A DNA stretch of 64,000 nt from Brevundimonas intermedia (GTDB taxonomy: Bacteria; Pseudomonadota; Alphaproteobacteria; Caulobacterales; Caulobacteraceae), in NCBI RefSeq assembly GCF_027922165.1, contig NZ_BSFD01000002.1, forward strand, positions 752,234 to 816,233. The letters run 5' to 3'. A model generated the notes under the pieces. That model did no database searches. It was not told where the DNA came from and saw only the letters and a list, made by a program, of their open reading frames with translations. Below, in pieces: positions 18,472 through 28,975 of the stretch; the first letter of the stretch is position 1, and every line of letters begins with the position of its first letter. The position numbers and the translations under genes are program-made.

Positions 18472-20700
18472 TTAGAAGCGCTTGGTCAGTTGAACGCCGT
18501 AGGTCCGGGGTTCGTTGACGAAGGCGGTCAGGTTGTTGAAGTCGATGGCGCCGATGACGTTCTCTTCGTCGGTCAGGTTGCGAACATAGGCGGCCGCTTC
18601 CAGCCCCTTGTTCAGATCCCGCCAGCCGGCGCGTAGGCCGCCTTCGAAGTTGGTGTCCACCATGAACTCGACCGATTCATACAGGAACAGGTTGAAGTCC
18701 TTCTGCATGGCCCAGTCCGTCGAGGCGAAGAACTCGGTGTCGTCGCCCAGCGGCAGGACGTAGTTCAGCGTCAGGTTGGCGGTGTATTCCGGCGCCTGCG
18801 GGAAGGGGTTGCCGTCGACATTGGCCCGACGGGTCGCGCCCACAGTCACGATGGGGTCGGTGACGGTGCAGTTCGAGCCGCAGATGGCGACCAGCAGGTC
18901 GCCGTCCTTGATCTCGGTATGGTTCCACGCCGCGCCGGCCGACAGGCTGAAGCCCGCGCCCAGGTCGATGTCGCCGTCCAGCTCCAGGCCGTAGCCCTCG
19001 CCCTTGTCGGCGTTGATCAGACGGTTGGAGTTGTCCGCGCCGCCGATGGCGGTGAACTGCATATCGCTGACTTCATAGGCGTAAGCCGTCCCGTTCAGGC
19101 GAGCACGACCGTCCCACAGACGCGCCTTGAAACCCGTCTCATAGGACATGACGGTCTCAGAGTCGGCCGTGGTCAGGACCGGCAGATTGCGGCCCTGGAT
19201 CGACGGACCGCGATAGCCCTTGGCCACGCGGGCGAACAGGTTGAGGCTGTCGTTGACCTCATACAGGGCGCTGACGTCCCAGCTGACCTGTTCGTCGCCC
19301 ACCGAAACAGCGCCCGTGCCGCCCGCGCCCGTGCCGGTGACGATACGGCCTTGATAGTCGCGGTTGTCGTCCGTGTAACGCAGACCGGCCGTCACCTTCA
19401 GGGCCTCGGTCACCCGATAGCTGCCCTGACCGAATACCGACCAGGAGTCGGACTTCTGGGTGATGTCGGTGACTCGGGTCGGCTGAAGCCCGCCGACGCC
19501 GTTGAAGGTGCCCGAGACCAGATTGATGCGCTCGTCCCAATAGAAGGCGCCGATCTGCCAGCCGAGGCGGGCGTCGTCGTTTGAGGCCAGTCGCAGTTCG
19601 TAGGTGTTCTGCAGCAGGTCGCTGGACAGGGTGCCGGTCTCGGAGTTGAACGGCGTCTTGTAGGAGGCGGTCGTCGCGGCGCTGGCCACGCCGCCGTCGA
19701 TGTCGCCGTCGCCCTGAGACCAGCCCTGGTACGAGCCGACGATGCCGGTCAGGGTGGCGGGGCCGAAATCATAGGCGACGCGCAACGACTGCGAGGTCGT
19801 CTGCTGCTTCTGGAAGTTGTTGCGGCCGCCGTCGTAATAGACGGTGTCGCGGTCGAAATTGCCGTTCAGTTCGTTGGAGCCCTTGGTCAGGGCGTTGGCG
19901 CGGTTCATCGTGCCCGTGCCGTCATAGTCGCGCGCCTGCAAGGTCAGCAGGGTCGACAGGCGGTCGGTCGGCGTCCAGGCGACGTGGACGCGGGCGGCCA
20001 GGTCGTCAAAGCCGCCCAGGTCGTCATCATTGGCGTCGGCGAAGGACGGGTTATAGGCGTTGTTGACCCAGTCGTCGCGGTGGTTCCACAGGATGGCGCC
20101 GCGCACCTGAAGCGTGTCCGACGCCGGCAGGGTGACGGCCGCCTCGGTCCGGGTCGAACCCAGGTTGCCGTAGGTCAGCGAGCCGAAGCCGGTGAAGGCG
20201 TCCGACGGCTTGACGGTGTCGATCTTGACCACGCCGGCCGGGGTGTTGCGGCCGAACAGGGTGCCCTGCGGTCCACGCAGAACTTCCAGCTGCTGCACGT
20301 CGAACAGGGGGAAGCCCTTCAGATAGACGCTTTCCAGAACGACGTCGTCCAGCACCACCGAGACCGGCTGCGAGGCGGTGAAGTCAAAGTCCACATTGCC
20401 GAGGCCGCGGATGTAGAAGCGCGGCGCATAACGACCGTTCGAGCTTTCCAGTTGAAGGCTGGGCACGCGCCCCGACAGCGACAGGATGTCGGCGCCGCCC
20501 GCCGAAATCTCTTGCAGCGTCTGGGTGTTCAGGGCGGTGACGGCGAACGGCACCTCGCGGATGTTCTCGCTGCGGCGCTGGGCGGTGACGACGATGTCGT
20601 CGACGCCGGCCGACTCAACATCGGTCTGGGCGAGGGCGGCGCCGGCGCTCAGCAGGGCGACGCCGCTGACGGTGGCGGCAAGCAGGGCTTGACGAAGCAT
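18472..20700 (-). CDS. TonB-dependent outer-membrane receptor
   Basis: A 742-residue TonB-dependent receptor. Cleavable signal (LLAATVSGVALLSAGAALAQ), a TonB box-like DDIVVTAQRR, a plug domain (about 45-155; RFYIRGLGNVDFD, LEVLRGPQGTLFGRNTPAGVV) and a long beta-barrel ending in GVQLTKRF with the terminal Phe needed for BAM assembly. ATG 20700 follows AAGGAAAC; the upstream extension has no signal. It resembles the sterol/siderophore/carbohydrate IROMP-like receptors common in Caulobacterales. The ligand is unknown, and the divergent phosphatase gives only a weak clue. Confidence 0.92.
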   Translation of the reverse strand: MLRQALLAATVSGVALLSAGAALAQTDVESAGVDDIVVTAQRRSENIREVPFAVTALNTQTLQEISAGGADILSLSGRVPSLQLESSNGRYAPRFYIRGLGNVDFDFTASQPVSVVLDDVVLESVYLKGFPLFDVQQLEVLRGPQGTLFGRNTPAGVVKIDTVKPSDAFTGFGSLTYGNLGSTRTEAAVTLPASDTLQVRGAILWNHRDDWVNNAYNPSFADANDDDLGGFDDLAARVHVAWTPTDRLSTLLTLQARDYDGTGTMNRANALTKGSNELNGNFDRDTVYYDGGRNNFQKQQTTSQSLRVAYDFGPATLTGIVGSYQGWSQGDGDIDGGVASAATTASYKTPFNSETGTLSSDLLQNTYELRLASNDDARLGWQIGAFYWDERINLVSGTFNGVGGLQPTRVTDITQKSDSWSVFGQGSYRVTEALKVTAGLRYTDDNRDYQGRIVTGTGAGGTGAVSVGDEQVSWDVSALYEVNDSLNLFARVAKGYRGPSIQGRNLPVLTTADSETVMSYETGFKARLWDGRARLNGTAYAYEVSDMQFTAIGGADNSNRLINADKGEGYGLELDGDIDLGAGFSLSAGAAWNHTEIKDGDLLVAICGSNCTVTDPIVTVGATRRANVDGNPFPQAPEYTANLTLNYVLPLGDDTEFFASTDWAMQKDFNLFLYESVEFMVDTNFEGGLRAGWRDLNKGLEAAAYVRNLTDEENVIGAIDFNNLTAFVNEPRTYGVQLTKRF

Positions 20701-20844
20701 GGGATTGTTTCCTTGGCGACATGGGAAGCTGTCGCGCGAGCCCGTAAGACTTCCCGAGACGAGTCGCCAGCCGAGACCACGTCGGAAATTTGAACCTTTG
20801 GAGACGCGGACACAGGGGCGCGACAATCGAGCAGACATCAACAG

Positions 20845-20858
20845 GCGCGACGTCGCGC
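20845..20858. promoter_or_regulatory. Perfect 14-bp palindrome in a divergent promoter region
   Basis: GCGCGACGTCGCGC is its own reverse complement. It lies between the divergent TonB receptor (start 20700) and the metallophosphatase (start 20945), where a shared operator would be expected. The regulator is unknown. Confidence 0.35.
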
Positions 20859-20944
20859 GATATTGTGCCGCTTGATTTCAGATGCGAAAATGGAAGCTTG
20901 CGTGGCCTGGTTCCGCATCCCTCCCGACATCTTCAGGTTCGCGC

Positions 20945-22318
20945 ATGTCCTTCGTCACGCCATCTCGCCGCCGGCTGCTTCAACTCGCCGGAGCGGCGGT
21001 CCTGACGCCCGGTCTGACGGCGGCTCGGCCAAACCCAGTGATCGGCCGCGTGCTCGCGGTCTCGGACATGCACTCGGCCTACGAAAGGACCGGCCGGCTT
21101 CTGGCGGCGTTCGAGCGCGAGGTGAAGTCTCAGGCCGTCCCCCATGTGATCGCGATCAACGGCGACATCTTCGAACACGGCAACGCCGTGTCCGTCCGCT
21201 CAGGCGGCGCCGTGGACTGGGCCTTCCTCGCCGAGGCGGCCCAGCTCGCGCCGACCGTGGTCAACCTGGGCAATCACGACAATGATCTGACGCCGGACCT
21301 GGCCGAGGTCGTGGCCCGGATGCGAAGCCTGGGCGTGCTGGTCGTGAGCAACATCGTCGACACGAGGACCGGGGCGACCTACGCCGCGTCAAGCACGACC
21401 GCCCCGTTCGGATCGCGGAGGCTGCGGATCGTCGGCCTGGCGACCAATGCCTTGAGCACCTATCCGCAGGCGTCGCGCCCGCAACTGTCCATCCCGGCGC
21501 CGGGCGAATGGGCGAGCGCCCATCTGGCCGATCTGACGCAGGGCGCCGATCCGGTCCTGGTCCTAAGCCACGCAGGCGTTGTGGCCGATCGCACCATCCT
21601 GCCCCTGCTGCCGGACGGAGCCCTTATGATCGGCGGCCATGACCACCTGCTGTTCCAGCATAGCCAGGGACGCAGCGCCTATGCGCACACCGGCTCCTGG
21701 ACCAACGCCTATACAGTGGCGGACTTCCATGAAGACGGGTCGGTGACGGCTCAATCTCGAGCGGTCATGGCCGACGCCCCGTCGTGGCCGCCGCTACAGG
21801 GCCTGATCGACGCAACACTCGCAGCCCATATGACGGATGAGGACCGCGTTGTGCTGGGACGCCGGGCCGAGCCCCTGTCGCTCGGCGACACCGGCCGTCG
21901 CGTCGCCGCCGGCTTCGCCCAGGCGGCCGGCGCCGACGCCGGCTTCATCGGCCACACCACTCTGGGAACAGGCGCGCCGTCGGGACCGATCACGCGACAC
22001 ATGTTCAATTCCATCGTGCGGTTCGACGGCAGGCTGATGGGGGCCGATGTATCGTTCGCCCAGTTGGAAGGTTTCATGGCCCGCGCCAATCAGGACCGGC
22101 CGATTCCGCTGGACCAGCGCAGCGGCGACTTCCTCTATGGCGCGGAAGCGCGCCCGGAGACCGGCCGCTCAGGACGGGCAGGCGTTGCGCGCATCGTCAC
22201 GACCGACTGGTGCGCCACAAACCAGGGCGAGTATTTTGGAACCACGATGCTCCCGTTTGCCGAAATAACGGATCGCCGCGTGAAGGCGGTCGCCGCCGCG
22301 GCGCTGTTCAAGGCCTGA
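20945..22318 (+). CDS. Exported metallophosphoesterase / 5'-nucleotidase family protein
   Basis: About 457 residues. The N-terminus RRRLLQLAGAAVLTPGLTAA looks like a Tat-type signal. The calcineurin-type metal site is visible as VSDMHS, INGDIFEHGN, VNLGNHDND, VLSHAGVVAD and IGGHDHLL (about 40-240). The second half resembles the 5'-nucleotidase C-terminal domain that selects the substrate. ATG 20945 is preferred because it places the signal at the N-terminus; an in-frame start at 20882 adds 21 residues. It probably releases phosphate from nucleotides or phosphate esters in the periplasm. Confidence 0.85.
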   Translation: MSFVTPSRRRLLQLAGAAVLTPGLTAARPNPVIGRVLAVSDMHSAYERTGRLLAAFEREVKSQAVPHVIAINGDIFEHGNAVSVRSGGAVDWAFLAEAAQLAPTVVNLGNHDNDLTPDLAEVVARMRSLGVLVVSNIVDTRTGATYAASSTTAPFGSRRLRIVGLATNALSTYPQASRPQLSIPAPGEWASAHLADLTQGADPVLVLSHAGVVADRTILPLLPDGALMIGGHDHLLFQHSQGRSAYAHTGSWTNAYTVADFHEDGSVTAQSRAVMADAPSWPPLQGLIDATLAAHMTDEDRVVLGRRAEPLSLGDTGRRVAAGFAQAAGADAGFIGHTTLGTGAPSGPITRHMFNSIVRFDGRLMGADVSFAQLEGFMARANQDRPIPLDQRSGDFLYGAEARPETGRSGRAGVARIVTTDWCATNQGEYFGTTMLPFAEITDRRVKAVAAAALFKA

Positions 22319-22448
22319 GCAAGCCTTGGAAAAGGAGGGTGCTGTGCGGCTGTCGCGGGGCCCTCAGATCCTCAACGACCCCGCGCGGCTCGGGCAGGTA
22401 GCGCTGCACATAGATCTGGTCCGCCTTCAAAGTCAGCCCCTGCTCCAT
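22308..22448 (-). pseudogene. Possible remnant of a zinc-dependent alcohol dehydrogenase C-terminus
   Basis: A 46-codon reading frame contains MEQGLTLKADQIYVQRYLPE. This resembles the GLTLRxxQxxVQRYxPxLL segment near the end of zinc-dependent alcohol or formaldehyde dehydrogenases. The rest of such a gene is absent. It overlaps the end of the phosphatase gene by about ten bases. Weak: based on one short motif. Confidence 0.3.
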
Positions 22449-22467
22449 AAAAGCCCTACAGGCCCAA

Positions 22468-23088
22468 TCAAGACGCTCTAGCGGGCACGGCATTGAGTGG
22501 GCTCGACATGGCCAGAATCTCCCGCACGATCCTGGCCATGATTGGTCGCATCGCATCGCGCTGTGCCTCGGCGGCTGTGGGCGTGTCGCGAACCACCTCC
22601 ACCCCAGCTGCGAGAGCGAGCAAAAGCCGGGCGCGCTCTGTTGCTCCCTCCCCGCCCAAAGCCCGGGCAAGCGTGGGAATGAGGCGACGCTCGAATATAT
22701 TGCAGATCAGAGCCCTCGCCGTCGGGTCAGACGCCGACCGCACCGCGACCAGGATAAGGTCATCGATACGCTCTTGTGCGACGACGCCATGCTCATCCAG
22801 TACTTCCGCCCCGTCTTCACGACCGACAGGCTGATCGAAGATCTGACTGAAAAGGTCCGTCTTGGATTCAAAATGCCGGTAGACCAAGGCATGGTCGATG
22901 TCCGCTTCCACCGCGATCTCGCGCAGGCTGGCTCCGAAACCGCGCTGGATAAACAGTTTGCGCCCAGCGCAAAGTATAGCGTCGCGCGTGACCGGCTGAC
23001 CGCGTCTATGCCGGACGGAGCGTCGTCCCTGTTTTGGGGATTTGGAGCCATCCCCTTCGATGGCGCCGGGGACGTTTGGGCGTGTCAT
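22468..23088 (-). CDS. TetR-family regulator at the end of the RND operon
   Basis: 206 residues with an N-terminal helix-turn-helix (about 35-80; LREIAVEADIDHALVYRHFES) and a divergent ligand-binding half, as in TetR/AcrR proteins. It starts 37 bases after the outer-membrane factor gene on the same strand, so it is probably the last gene of the efflux operon and may provide feedback. A different TetR gene stands divergently at the other end. Confidence 0.85.
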   Translation of the reverse strand: MTRPNVPGAIEGDGSKSPKQGRRSVRHRRGQPVTRDAILCAGRKLFIQRGFGASLREIAVEADIDHALVYRHFESKTDLFSQIFDQPVGREDGAEVLDEHGVVAQERIDDLILVAVRSASDPTARALICNIFERRLIPTLARALGGEGATERARLLLALAAGVEVVRDTPTAAEAQRDAMRPIMARIVREILAMSSPLNAVPARAS

Positions 23089-23125
23089 GAGATGCTCACG
23101 GCACGGACGACATCCCCGGCGCAGA

Positions 23126-24538
23126 TCACCGCAGCCCTCCGCCGAGCGTGCGATACAGCTCCACCAGATTGGTTTCGCGGCTGAGGCGGGTGTTCAGCAG
23201 TTGCTGCTCAGCGCCGTACGCGGTTCGTTGCGCGTCCAGCGCCGTCAAGAAGGACGAGACTCCGACGCGATAGCGGGCCTCGGAAATCGTCGCCGCCGCC
23301 CGCGCAGACTCGGCTCGAGCCGTCTGGGCCGAGACCTGTTCAGTGATCGTGCCACGCTGGGCCAGGGCGTTGGCGACTTCGCTGAAGGCCGTCTGTATGG
23401 CCTTTTCATACGTCGCCACCGCCGCTTGGGCGTTCGCCTCAGCCAGGCGGACATTACCCAGCCGGCGGCCCGCGTCGAAGATCGGCAGGCTGACGCCGGG
23501 CGTCACGCTGTAGGCGTAGCTGCCGTCCGAAAAGAGGTCGGACAAGGCCGAACTGGCGCTGCCGTAGGAGGCTGTCAGAGAGATGGTCGGGAACAGGGCT
23601 GCGCGAGCCGCGCCAATGTCGGCGTTTTCCCCCCGCAACTGATGCTCGGCTTGCAGCACGTCCGGGCGCGCCAGCAGAACCTCCGACGAAACACCTGTCG
23701 GCAATTCCGCCAAGGTCGCGCCTGTGTCGCTCAGACCTTCCGGCAGAAGATCGGCGGCGACCGGCGCTCCGACGAGCAGTTCCAACGCATTGCGATCCTT
23801 GGCGACCGTGGTTTCCAGCACAGCGACGTCATTGCGCGCCGATTGATACTGGACATCCGCCTGACGGGCCTCCAGCTCGGACGCGGTGCCCAGCCGGAAT
23901 TGCGCCTGGGTCAGGGATAGGGTCTCCGCATAACTGTCGAGGGTCTGGCGCGACAGTCGAAGTTGGTCCTGGTCCGCTGCGAGCGTCAGCCAAGCGGTCG
24001 CGATTTCCGCGATCAGGCTGATCCGGGTCGAGCGTTGGCCCTCCTCGGTCGCGAGATACTGCTGAAGCGCGGACTCGCTCAGATTACGGACCCGACCGAA
24101 CAGATCGATCTCGAAGGCCGAGACGCCGAGATCGGCCGAATAGGACTCCACGTCCGATCCCGGCGCAGCCCCGGCGGCCGCGACCTGGGACGCATTGTCC
24201 GTATAGGTCGCCGATCCGCTGACAGAGGCGGTCGGAATCCGGTCGGCGCGGGTCACGCGGTACTGGGCGCGCGCGGCCAGGACATTGGCCGCCGCGACCC
24301 TGAGATCGCGATTGTTGTCCAGGCCCTGGGCTATGACCTGACGAAGACGGGCGTCGGTGAAGAAGTCCCTCCACCCCAGGTCAGCGACGGGCGCGGGGTT
24401 GCCCGCCGCGTCTGGATAGACCCCGCCTTGCGGCAGCGACGCCGGAACGACGCCCATTGGCTGAACGAAGGCGGGGGCGAGATTGCATCCCGACAGCAGC
24501 GCCGCCCCGGCCAACAGGATTGAGATCGGTTTGATCAT
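23126..24538 (-). CDS. RND efflux outer-membrane factor (OprM/NodT family lipoprotein)
   Basis: A 470-residue TolC-like channel lipoprotein. Lipobox LLSGC (Cys18) and two repeated OEP halves, with family motifs such as [27 protein letters not shown] and [13 protein letters not shown]. It would form the trimeric outer-membrane duct of the pump. The start overlaps the stop of the RND gene by four bases (ATGA). Confidence 0.93.
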   Translation of the reverse strand: MIKPISILLAGAALLSGCNLAPAFVQPMGVVPASLPQGGVYPDAAGNPAPVADLGWRDFFTDARLRQVIAQGLDNNRDLRVAAANVLAARAQYRVTRADRIPTASVSGSATYTDNASQVAAAGAAPGSDVESYSADLGVSAFEIDLFGRVRNLSESALQQYLATEEGQRSTRISLIAEIATAWLTLAADQDQLRLSRQTLDSYAETLSLTQAQFRLGTASELEARQADVQYQSARNDVAVLETTVAKDRNALELLVGAPVAADLLPEGLSDTGATLAELPTGVSSEVLLARPDVLQAEHQLRGENADIGAARAALFPTISLTASYGSASSALSDLFSDGSYAYSVTPGVSLPIFDAGRRLGNVRLAEANAQAAVATYEKAIQTAFSEVANALAQRGTITEQVSAQTARAESARAAATISEARYRVGVSSFLTALDAQRTAYGAEQQLLNTRLSRETNLVELYRTLGGGLR

Positions 24539-27500
24539 GGTTTGACGCTCTCGGCGGCTGCGCCGCTCTGAAAGGTGGGACTGGGGGGCGAGGCCGGCTT
24601 GCGTGACTTGAACAGGTTGGTGACGACGACGAAGAACATCGGCACGAAGAAGATGGCCAGGATGGTGGCGCTGAGCATGCCCCCGATCACCGACTGTCCG
24701 ATGGCGTTCTGTCCCCCTGCGCCGGCGCCGGTCGAGATCGCCAGCGGCAGGACGCCGAAGATGAAGGCCAGACTGGTCATCAGGATCGGCCGCAGCCGGA
24801 GCCGCGCCGCCTCGACGGCCGCCTCCATGGCGCCCATGCCTCGACGCACCCGCTCCTCGGCGAACTCGACGATCAGGATGGCGTTCTTGGCCGCCAGACC
24901 GATCGTGGTGATGATGCCGACCTGGAAATAGATGTCGTTCTGAAGCCCCGTCAGTTGCGCCGCCAGAACCGCCCCCAGAACCCCCAGCGGCACGACCAGC
25001 AACACCGCCACAGGCACGGTCCAGCTCTCATAGAGGGCCGCGAGGCACAGGAAGACGATCAAAAGCGACAGGGCGTACAGAGCCGGCGCCTGGCCGCTCG
25101 ACATCTGCTCCTCATAGGACAGGCCGGTCCATTCCAGCCCGGTCCCTGGAGGCGTTTTGGCATGGATCGCCTCCATAGCGGCCATAGCCGCTCCAGAACT
25201 GACGCCTGCGGCCGGCCCGCCCTGGATCTGCATCGCGGGCTCGCCGTTGTAGCGAGTCAGTTGGACCGGGGCCTGCGCCCACGACTGGGTGGAGAAGGCC
25301 GTGAAGGGCGCCAATTCTCCCGAAGCGCCGCGAACGTAGAAGTCGCTCAGGGACTCGGGCTTCTGACGATAAGGCTGATCAGCCTGGACGTAGACCTTCT
25401 TGACCCGGCCGCGGTCGATGAAGTCGTTGATATAGGTTCCGCCCCAAACCGTGGAGACGGTGCTGTTCACAGTCGCCAGATCAAGTCCCAAGGCGGCGAG
25501 CCGGTCCTGGTCGATGTTGATCTTGAGCTGGGCGGCGTCGTCCAGCGACAGCGGACGCACCTGGGACAGGCTCGGATCCTGGGCCGCCATGCCCAGCATC
25601 ATGTTCCGCGTCTGCAGCAGGCCTTCGTGGCCTGCGCCCGTGCGGTCGACCAGCCACATGTCGAAGCCGGTGGCGTTGCCGAGCTCGGACACGGCCGGCG
25701 GCACCAGGGCGAAGATCATGGCGTCACGGTATTGGGAAAAGGCGCCCATGGCCCGACCGGCGATCGCCTGGGCCGTGTTGGCGGTCCCCTTGCGCTCTTC
25801 CCAGTCCTTCAGCCGCACGAAGGCGAGGCCTGCGTTCTGACCCTGGCCGGCGAAGGAGAAGCCGCTGATCGTGAAAACGCCCTCGACATTGGCGGCCTCG
25901 GTCTTCAACAGGTGGTCGCGGACCACGTCCAAGGCCTTGTCGGTCCGGCTGAGCGTGGCGCCGGAAGGCCCCTGAACCATGGCCATCATCATGCCCTGGT
26001 CCTCTTCAGGCAAGAAGCCGCCCGGCAGGCGCATGAAGGCGAACGCCATCACGCCGCAGATCAGGAGATAGACCAGCCCCGAACGTTTCCAGCCGTTGGC
26101 CGTCTTGCGGACCCCGCCTTCGTAGCTGACGGTGGCCCGGTCGAAACTGTCATTGAACCAGGCAAAGAAGCGGCCCAGCGGTCCGGTCCCATGGCTCTGG
26201 GACGGATCGTGCGGTTTCAGAATGGTGGCGCACAGGGCCGGCGTCAGGATCATGGCGACCAGCACCGACAGGATCATGGCCGTAACGATGGTGATCGAGA
26301 ACTGGCGATAGATGACGCCCGTCGATCCCCCGAAGAAGGCCATGGGCAGGAAGACCGCCGACAGGACCAGGGCGATGCCGACCAGGGCGCTGGTGATTTC
26401 GTCCATCGACTTGCGGGCGGCTTCCTTGGGGGAGAGCCCCTCGGTCTGGATCAGTCGCTCGACGTTCTCGACCACGACGATGGCGTCATCGACCAGCAAG
26501 CCAATGGCCAGGACCATGCCGAACAGGGTCAAGGTGTTGATGGAGTAGCCGAACAGACTCATCACCGCGAACGTACCCAGCAGCACGACCGGTACAGCGA
26601 TGGTCGGAATAAGGGTGGCCCGCCAGTTCTGCAGGAACAGGAACATGACGATGAAGACGAGGACCACGGCTTCGATCAGGGTGTGAACCACCTGTTCAAC
26701 GGAGAGCCGCACGAAAGGCGTGGTGTCATAGGGATAGGTGACCTTGACCCCGGCCGGCAGGGTCTGGGCGATGCGCGCGACTTCAGCCTGAACGGCCTCG
26801 ACCGTATCCAGAGCATTGGCGCCGGGCGCCAGCTTGATCCCGAAACCGCTCGCGGGCTTGCCGTTGTACTGGCTACGGAATCCATAGGATTCCGCGCCCA
26901 TTTCGACGCGGGCGACATCGCGCAGACGCACAATCGCGCCGTTGGTGTTGGTCTTGACGCGGATGGCGCCGAATTCTTCCGGGGTCTGAAGGCGCGACTG
27001 AACCGAGACGGTCGCGTTCAGCATCTGGTCTTCAGGCGCAGGCAGGGCGCCGATCTGGCCTGCAGAAACCTGCGCGTTCTGAGCCTCGACCGCGCTGGTG
27101 ACATCGGCGACAGTCACTCCGTACCCCGACATCTTCAGCGGATCGAGCCAGATCCGCATGGCGTATTGGGAACCGAATACCTGGATCTCCCCCACGCCGT
27201 TGACCCGACTGATCGGGTCCTGGAACTTGGAGACGACGAGATCGGACAGATCGACTTGGGTCTGGGAGCCGGTGTCGGCATAGAGTCCGGTGATCAGCAG
27301 GAAGTTGCTCGACGACTTGGCGACGGTGACGCCAAGGCGTTGCACCTCCGTAGGCAGTTGCGAGGTGGCGGCCTGCAGTTTGTTCTGGACCTGCACCTGG
27401 GCGATGTCGGGGTCCGTTCCCTGCTCAAAGGTCAGGGTGATGGTCGCATTCCCGGCAGAAGACGAGGACGACGAGAAGTAGCGGAGGTTATCGATGCCCT

Positions 27501-27708
27501 TCAGCTGCTGCTCGATCACCTGGGTCGTCGTGCGCTCCAGGGTTTCGGCGTCAGCGCCGGGATAGTTGGCCGTGATGGTCACGGCCGGCGGGGCGATGGT
27601 CGGAAACTGCGCGATAGGCAGGCTGCGGATCGCCAGCACGCCGGCCAGCATCAAGCCGATCGCAAGGACCCATGCAAAGATGGGCCGATCAATAAAGAAA
27701 CGGGCCAT
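24535..27708 (-). CDS. RND multidrug efflux transporter, HAE1 family
   Basis: A 1057-residue inner-membrane proton/drug antiporter of the AcrB/MexB type. Twelve membrane helices around two large periplasmic loops; the first helix is [22 protein letters not shown]. The proton-relay Asp pair is present in [17 protein letters not shown]. The length is normal for the family. It is the middle gene of an adaptor-pump-channel operon, three bases behind the adaptor and overlapping the channel gene. Substrates are not predictable from sequence. Confidence 0.96.
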   Translation of the reverse strand: MARFFIDRPIFAWVLAIGLMLAGVLAIRSLPIAQFPTIAPPAVTITANYPGADAETLERTTTQVIEQQLKGIDNLRYFSSSSSSAGNATITLTFEQGTDPDIAQVQVQNKLQAATSQLPTEVQRLGVTVAKSSSNFLLITGLYADTGSQTQVDLSDLVVSKFQDPISRVNGVGEIQVFGSQYAMRIWLDPLKMSGYGVTVADVTSAVEAQNAQVSAGQIGALPAPEDQMLNATVSVQSRLQTPEEFGAIRVKTNTNGAIVRLRDVARVEMGAESYGFRSQYNGKPASGFGIKLAPGANALDTVEAVQAEVARIAQTLPAGVKVTYPYDTTPFVRLSVEQVVHTLIEAVVLVFIVMFLFLQNWRATLIPTIAVPVVLLGTFAVMSLFGYSINTLTLFGMVLAIGLLVDDAIVVVENVERLIQTEGLSPKEAARKSMDEITSALVGIALVLSAVFLPMAFFGGSTGVIYRQFSITIVTAMILSVLVAMILTPALCATILKPHDPSQSHGTGPLGRFFAWFNDSFDRATVSYEGGVRKTANGWKRSGLVYLLICGVMAFAFMRLPGGFLPEEDQGMMMAMVQGPSGATLSRTDKALDVVRDHLLKTEAANVEGVFTISGFSFAGQGQNAGLAFVRLKDWEERKGTANTAQAIAGRAMGAFSQYRDAMIFALVPPAVSELGNATGFDMWLVDRTGAGHEGLLQTRNMMLGMAAQDPSLSQVRPLSLDDAAQLKINIDQDRLAALGLDLATVNSTVSTVWGGTYINDFIDRGRVKKVYVQADQPYRQKPESLSDFYVRGASGELAPFTAFSTQSWAQAPVQLTRYNGEPAMQIQGGPAAGVSSGAAMAAMEAIHAKTPPGTGLEWTGLSYEEQMSSGQAPALYALSLLIVFLCLAALYESWTVPVAVLLVVPLGVLGAVLAAQLTGLQNDIYFQVGIITTIGLAAKNAILIVEFAEERVRRGMGAMEAAVEAARLRLRPILMTSLAFIFGVLPLAISTGAGAGGQNAIGQSVIGGMLSATILAIFFVPMFFVVVTNLFKSRKPASPPSPTFQSGAAAESVKP

Positions 27709-27711
27709 GGG

Positions 27712-28875
27712 CTAGTGCGCCTGCGCCGAGGTTTGAGCAGGCTTGCCCGACGGCGCACCAACGGCCTGATAGGGCGAGGCCTTGACCGGCGTACCCGGCA
27801 TCAGGTTCTGGGCGCCTTCGACCACCACACGGTCTCCGGGCTGCAGGCCGGAAGTCACCATCCAGTCTTGCCCCACGGTCCGGTTGGTCGTGATGGGGCG
27901 AGGTTGCAGCTTGCCGTCAGCTCCGACCACCATCACCGAGGCGCCGCCCTTGGCGTCACGGCTCACAGCGCGTTGCGGCGCGAGGATGGCGTTTGAGGTC
28001 GAACCCTCCACCAGCACCGCACGAGCGAACATGCCCGGAAGCAGCAGCCCATCCGGGTTGTTGAAGATGGCCCGAATGTTCTGGCTGCCGGTATCGGCGT
28101 CCACGGTGACGTCAGCAAACTGAAGCGTTCCGTCCTGACCGTAGGTCGAACCGTCTTCCAGCACCAACTTGACCCGGGCGCCATTTGCATCGCGGGACAG
28201 AGCGCCGGACGCAATCTGCTGACGAAGCTTCAACAGGTCTGCGCTGGACTGCGGGATATCGACATAAACACGGTCGATCCGCTGGATCGTCGCCAGGGGC
28301 GATGCCTGGGATGCGGTCACCAAGGCGCCGACGGTGAAGCTGGAACGTCCGATCCGGCCCGAGATCGGCGCGCGGACAGTCGTCCGGGCCAGATCGATCT
28401 GAGCCGTGCGAAGCGCCGCGACCTGGGCCTGAACATCGGCTTCGGCCTGCTGCGCGCTCGTTTGGGCGTCTTCCAGCTCTTGCTGCGAAACGCCGTTGAT
28501 CTTGACCAATTCCTGATAGCGGCGCGCCAACCCGGCGGTGGAAGCCACAGCCGCTCGCGCCCGAGCCAGACTCGCCTGAGCGCTGGCCACTTGCGCCTCA
28601 TAAGGGGCGGCGTCGATGCGATAGAGCGCCTGGCCGGCACGGACGTAGTCGCCTTCCTCGAACAGGCGCGCCGTGACGAGGCCGTTCACCTGCGGACGAA
28701 CCTCCGAAGTTTCGGCCGCGCTGATCCGACCCGGCAACTCCGTCGTCAGGGTGATGGGGCTGATCTTGATTGTAACGACCGAGACCTGCGGCGGACCAGC
28801 GGTCGGCTGCTGAGGCTGTGACGAACAGCTCGCGAGGAGCAACGCCAGACCCATCGCCGGAGCGACAACTTTCAT
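27712..28875 (-). CDS. RND efflux periplasmic adaptor (membrane fusion lipoprotein)
   Basis: About 387 residues in the AcrA/MexA family. Lipobox LLLASC near residue 17, then the lipoyl domain (EVRPQVNGLVTARLFEEGDYVRAG), a coiled-coil hairpin rich in Ala/Gln, and the beta-barrel and proximal domains (TTVRAPISGRIGR). ATG 28875 (MKVVAPAM) follows AGAGGTTAAGG and puts the lipobox at the right depth; an upstream ATG at 28914 would run into the operator. Confidence 0.92.
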   Translation of the reverse strand: MKVVAPAMGLALLLASCSSQPQQPTAGPPQVSVVTIKISPITLTTELPGRISAAETSEVRPQVNGLVTARLFEEGDYVRAGQALYRIDAAPYEAQVASAQASLARARAAVASTAGLARRYQELVKINGVSQQELEDAQTSAQQAEADVQAQVAALRTAQIDLARTTVRAPISGRIGRSSFTVGALVTASQASPLATIQRIDRVYVDIPQSSADLLKLRQQIASGALSRDANGARVKLVLEDGSTYGQDGTLQFADVTVDADTGSQNIRAIFNNPDGLLLPGMFARAVLVEGSTSNAILAPQRAVSRDAKGGASVMVVGADGKLQPRPITTNRTVGQDWMVTSGLQPGDRVVVEGAQNLMPGTPVKASPYQAVGAPSGKPAQTSAQAH

Positions 28876-28898
28876 CCTTAACCTCTCGCAAACCATAT

Positions 28899-28914
28899 GT
28901 GAACGAACGCTCAC
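28899..28914. promoter_or_regulatory. Probable TetR-family operator
   Basis: GTGAACGAACGCTCAC is an imperfect inverted repeat (half sites GTGAACGA and GTGAGCGT). It resembles operators of AcrR/TtgR-like regulators with the GTGA-CG arms. It lies 24 bases before the adaptor start and about 60 before the divergent TetR gene, placed to control both. Confidence 0.55.
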
Positions 28915-28975
28915 TCACTGTTGCACAGGTGTTAGTCGTGGGCTATGGGCCCTGTCAAGTGAGGATGAGTACCAG

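Noticed and set aside
24955..27996. 1013-codon plus-strand frame opposite the RND genes
   Set aside because: Shadow of the RND transporter and adaptor; Arg/Gly/His/Gln-rich composition typical of antisense of GC-rich genes.
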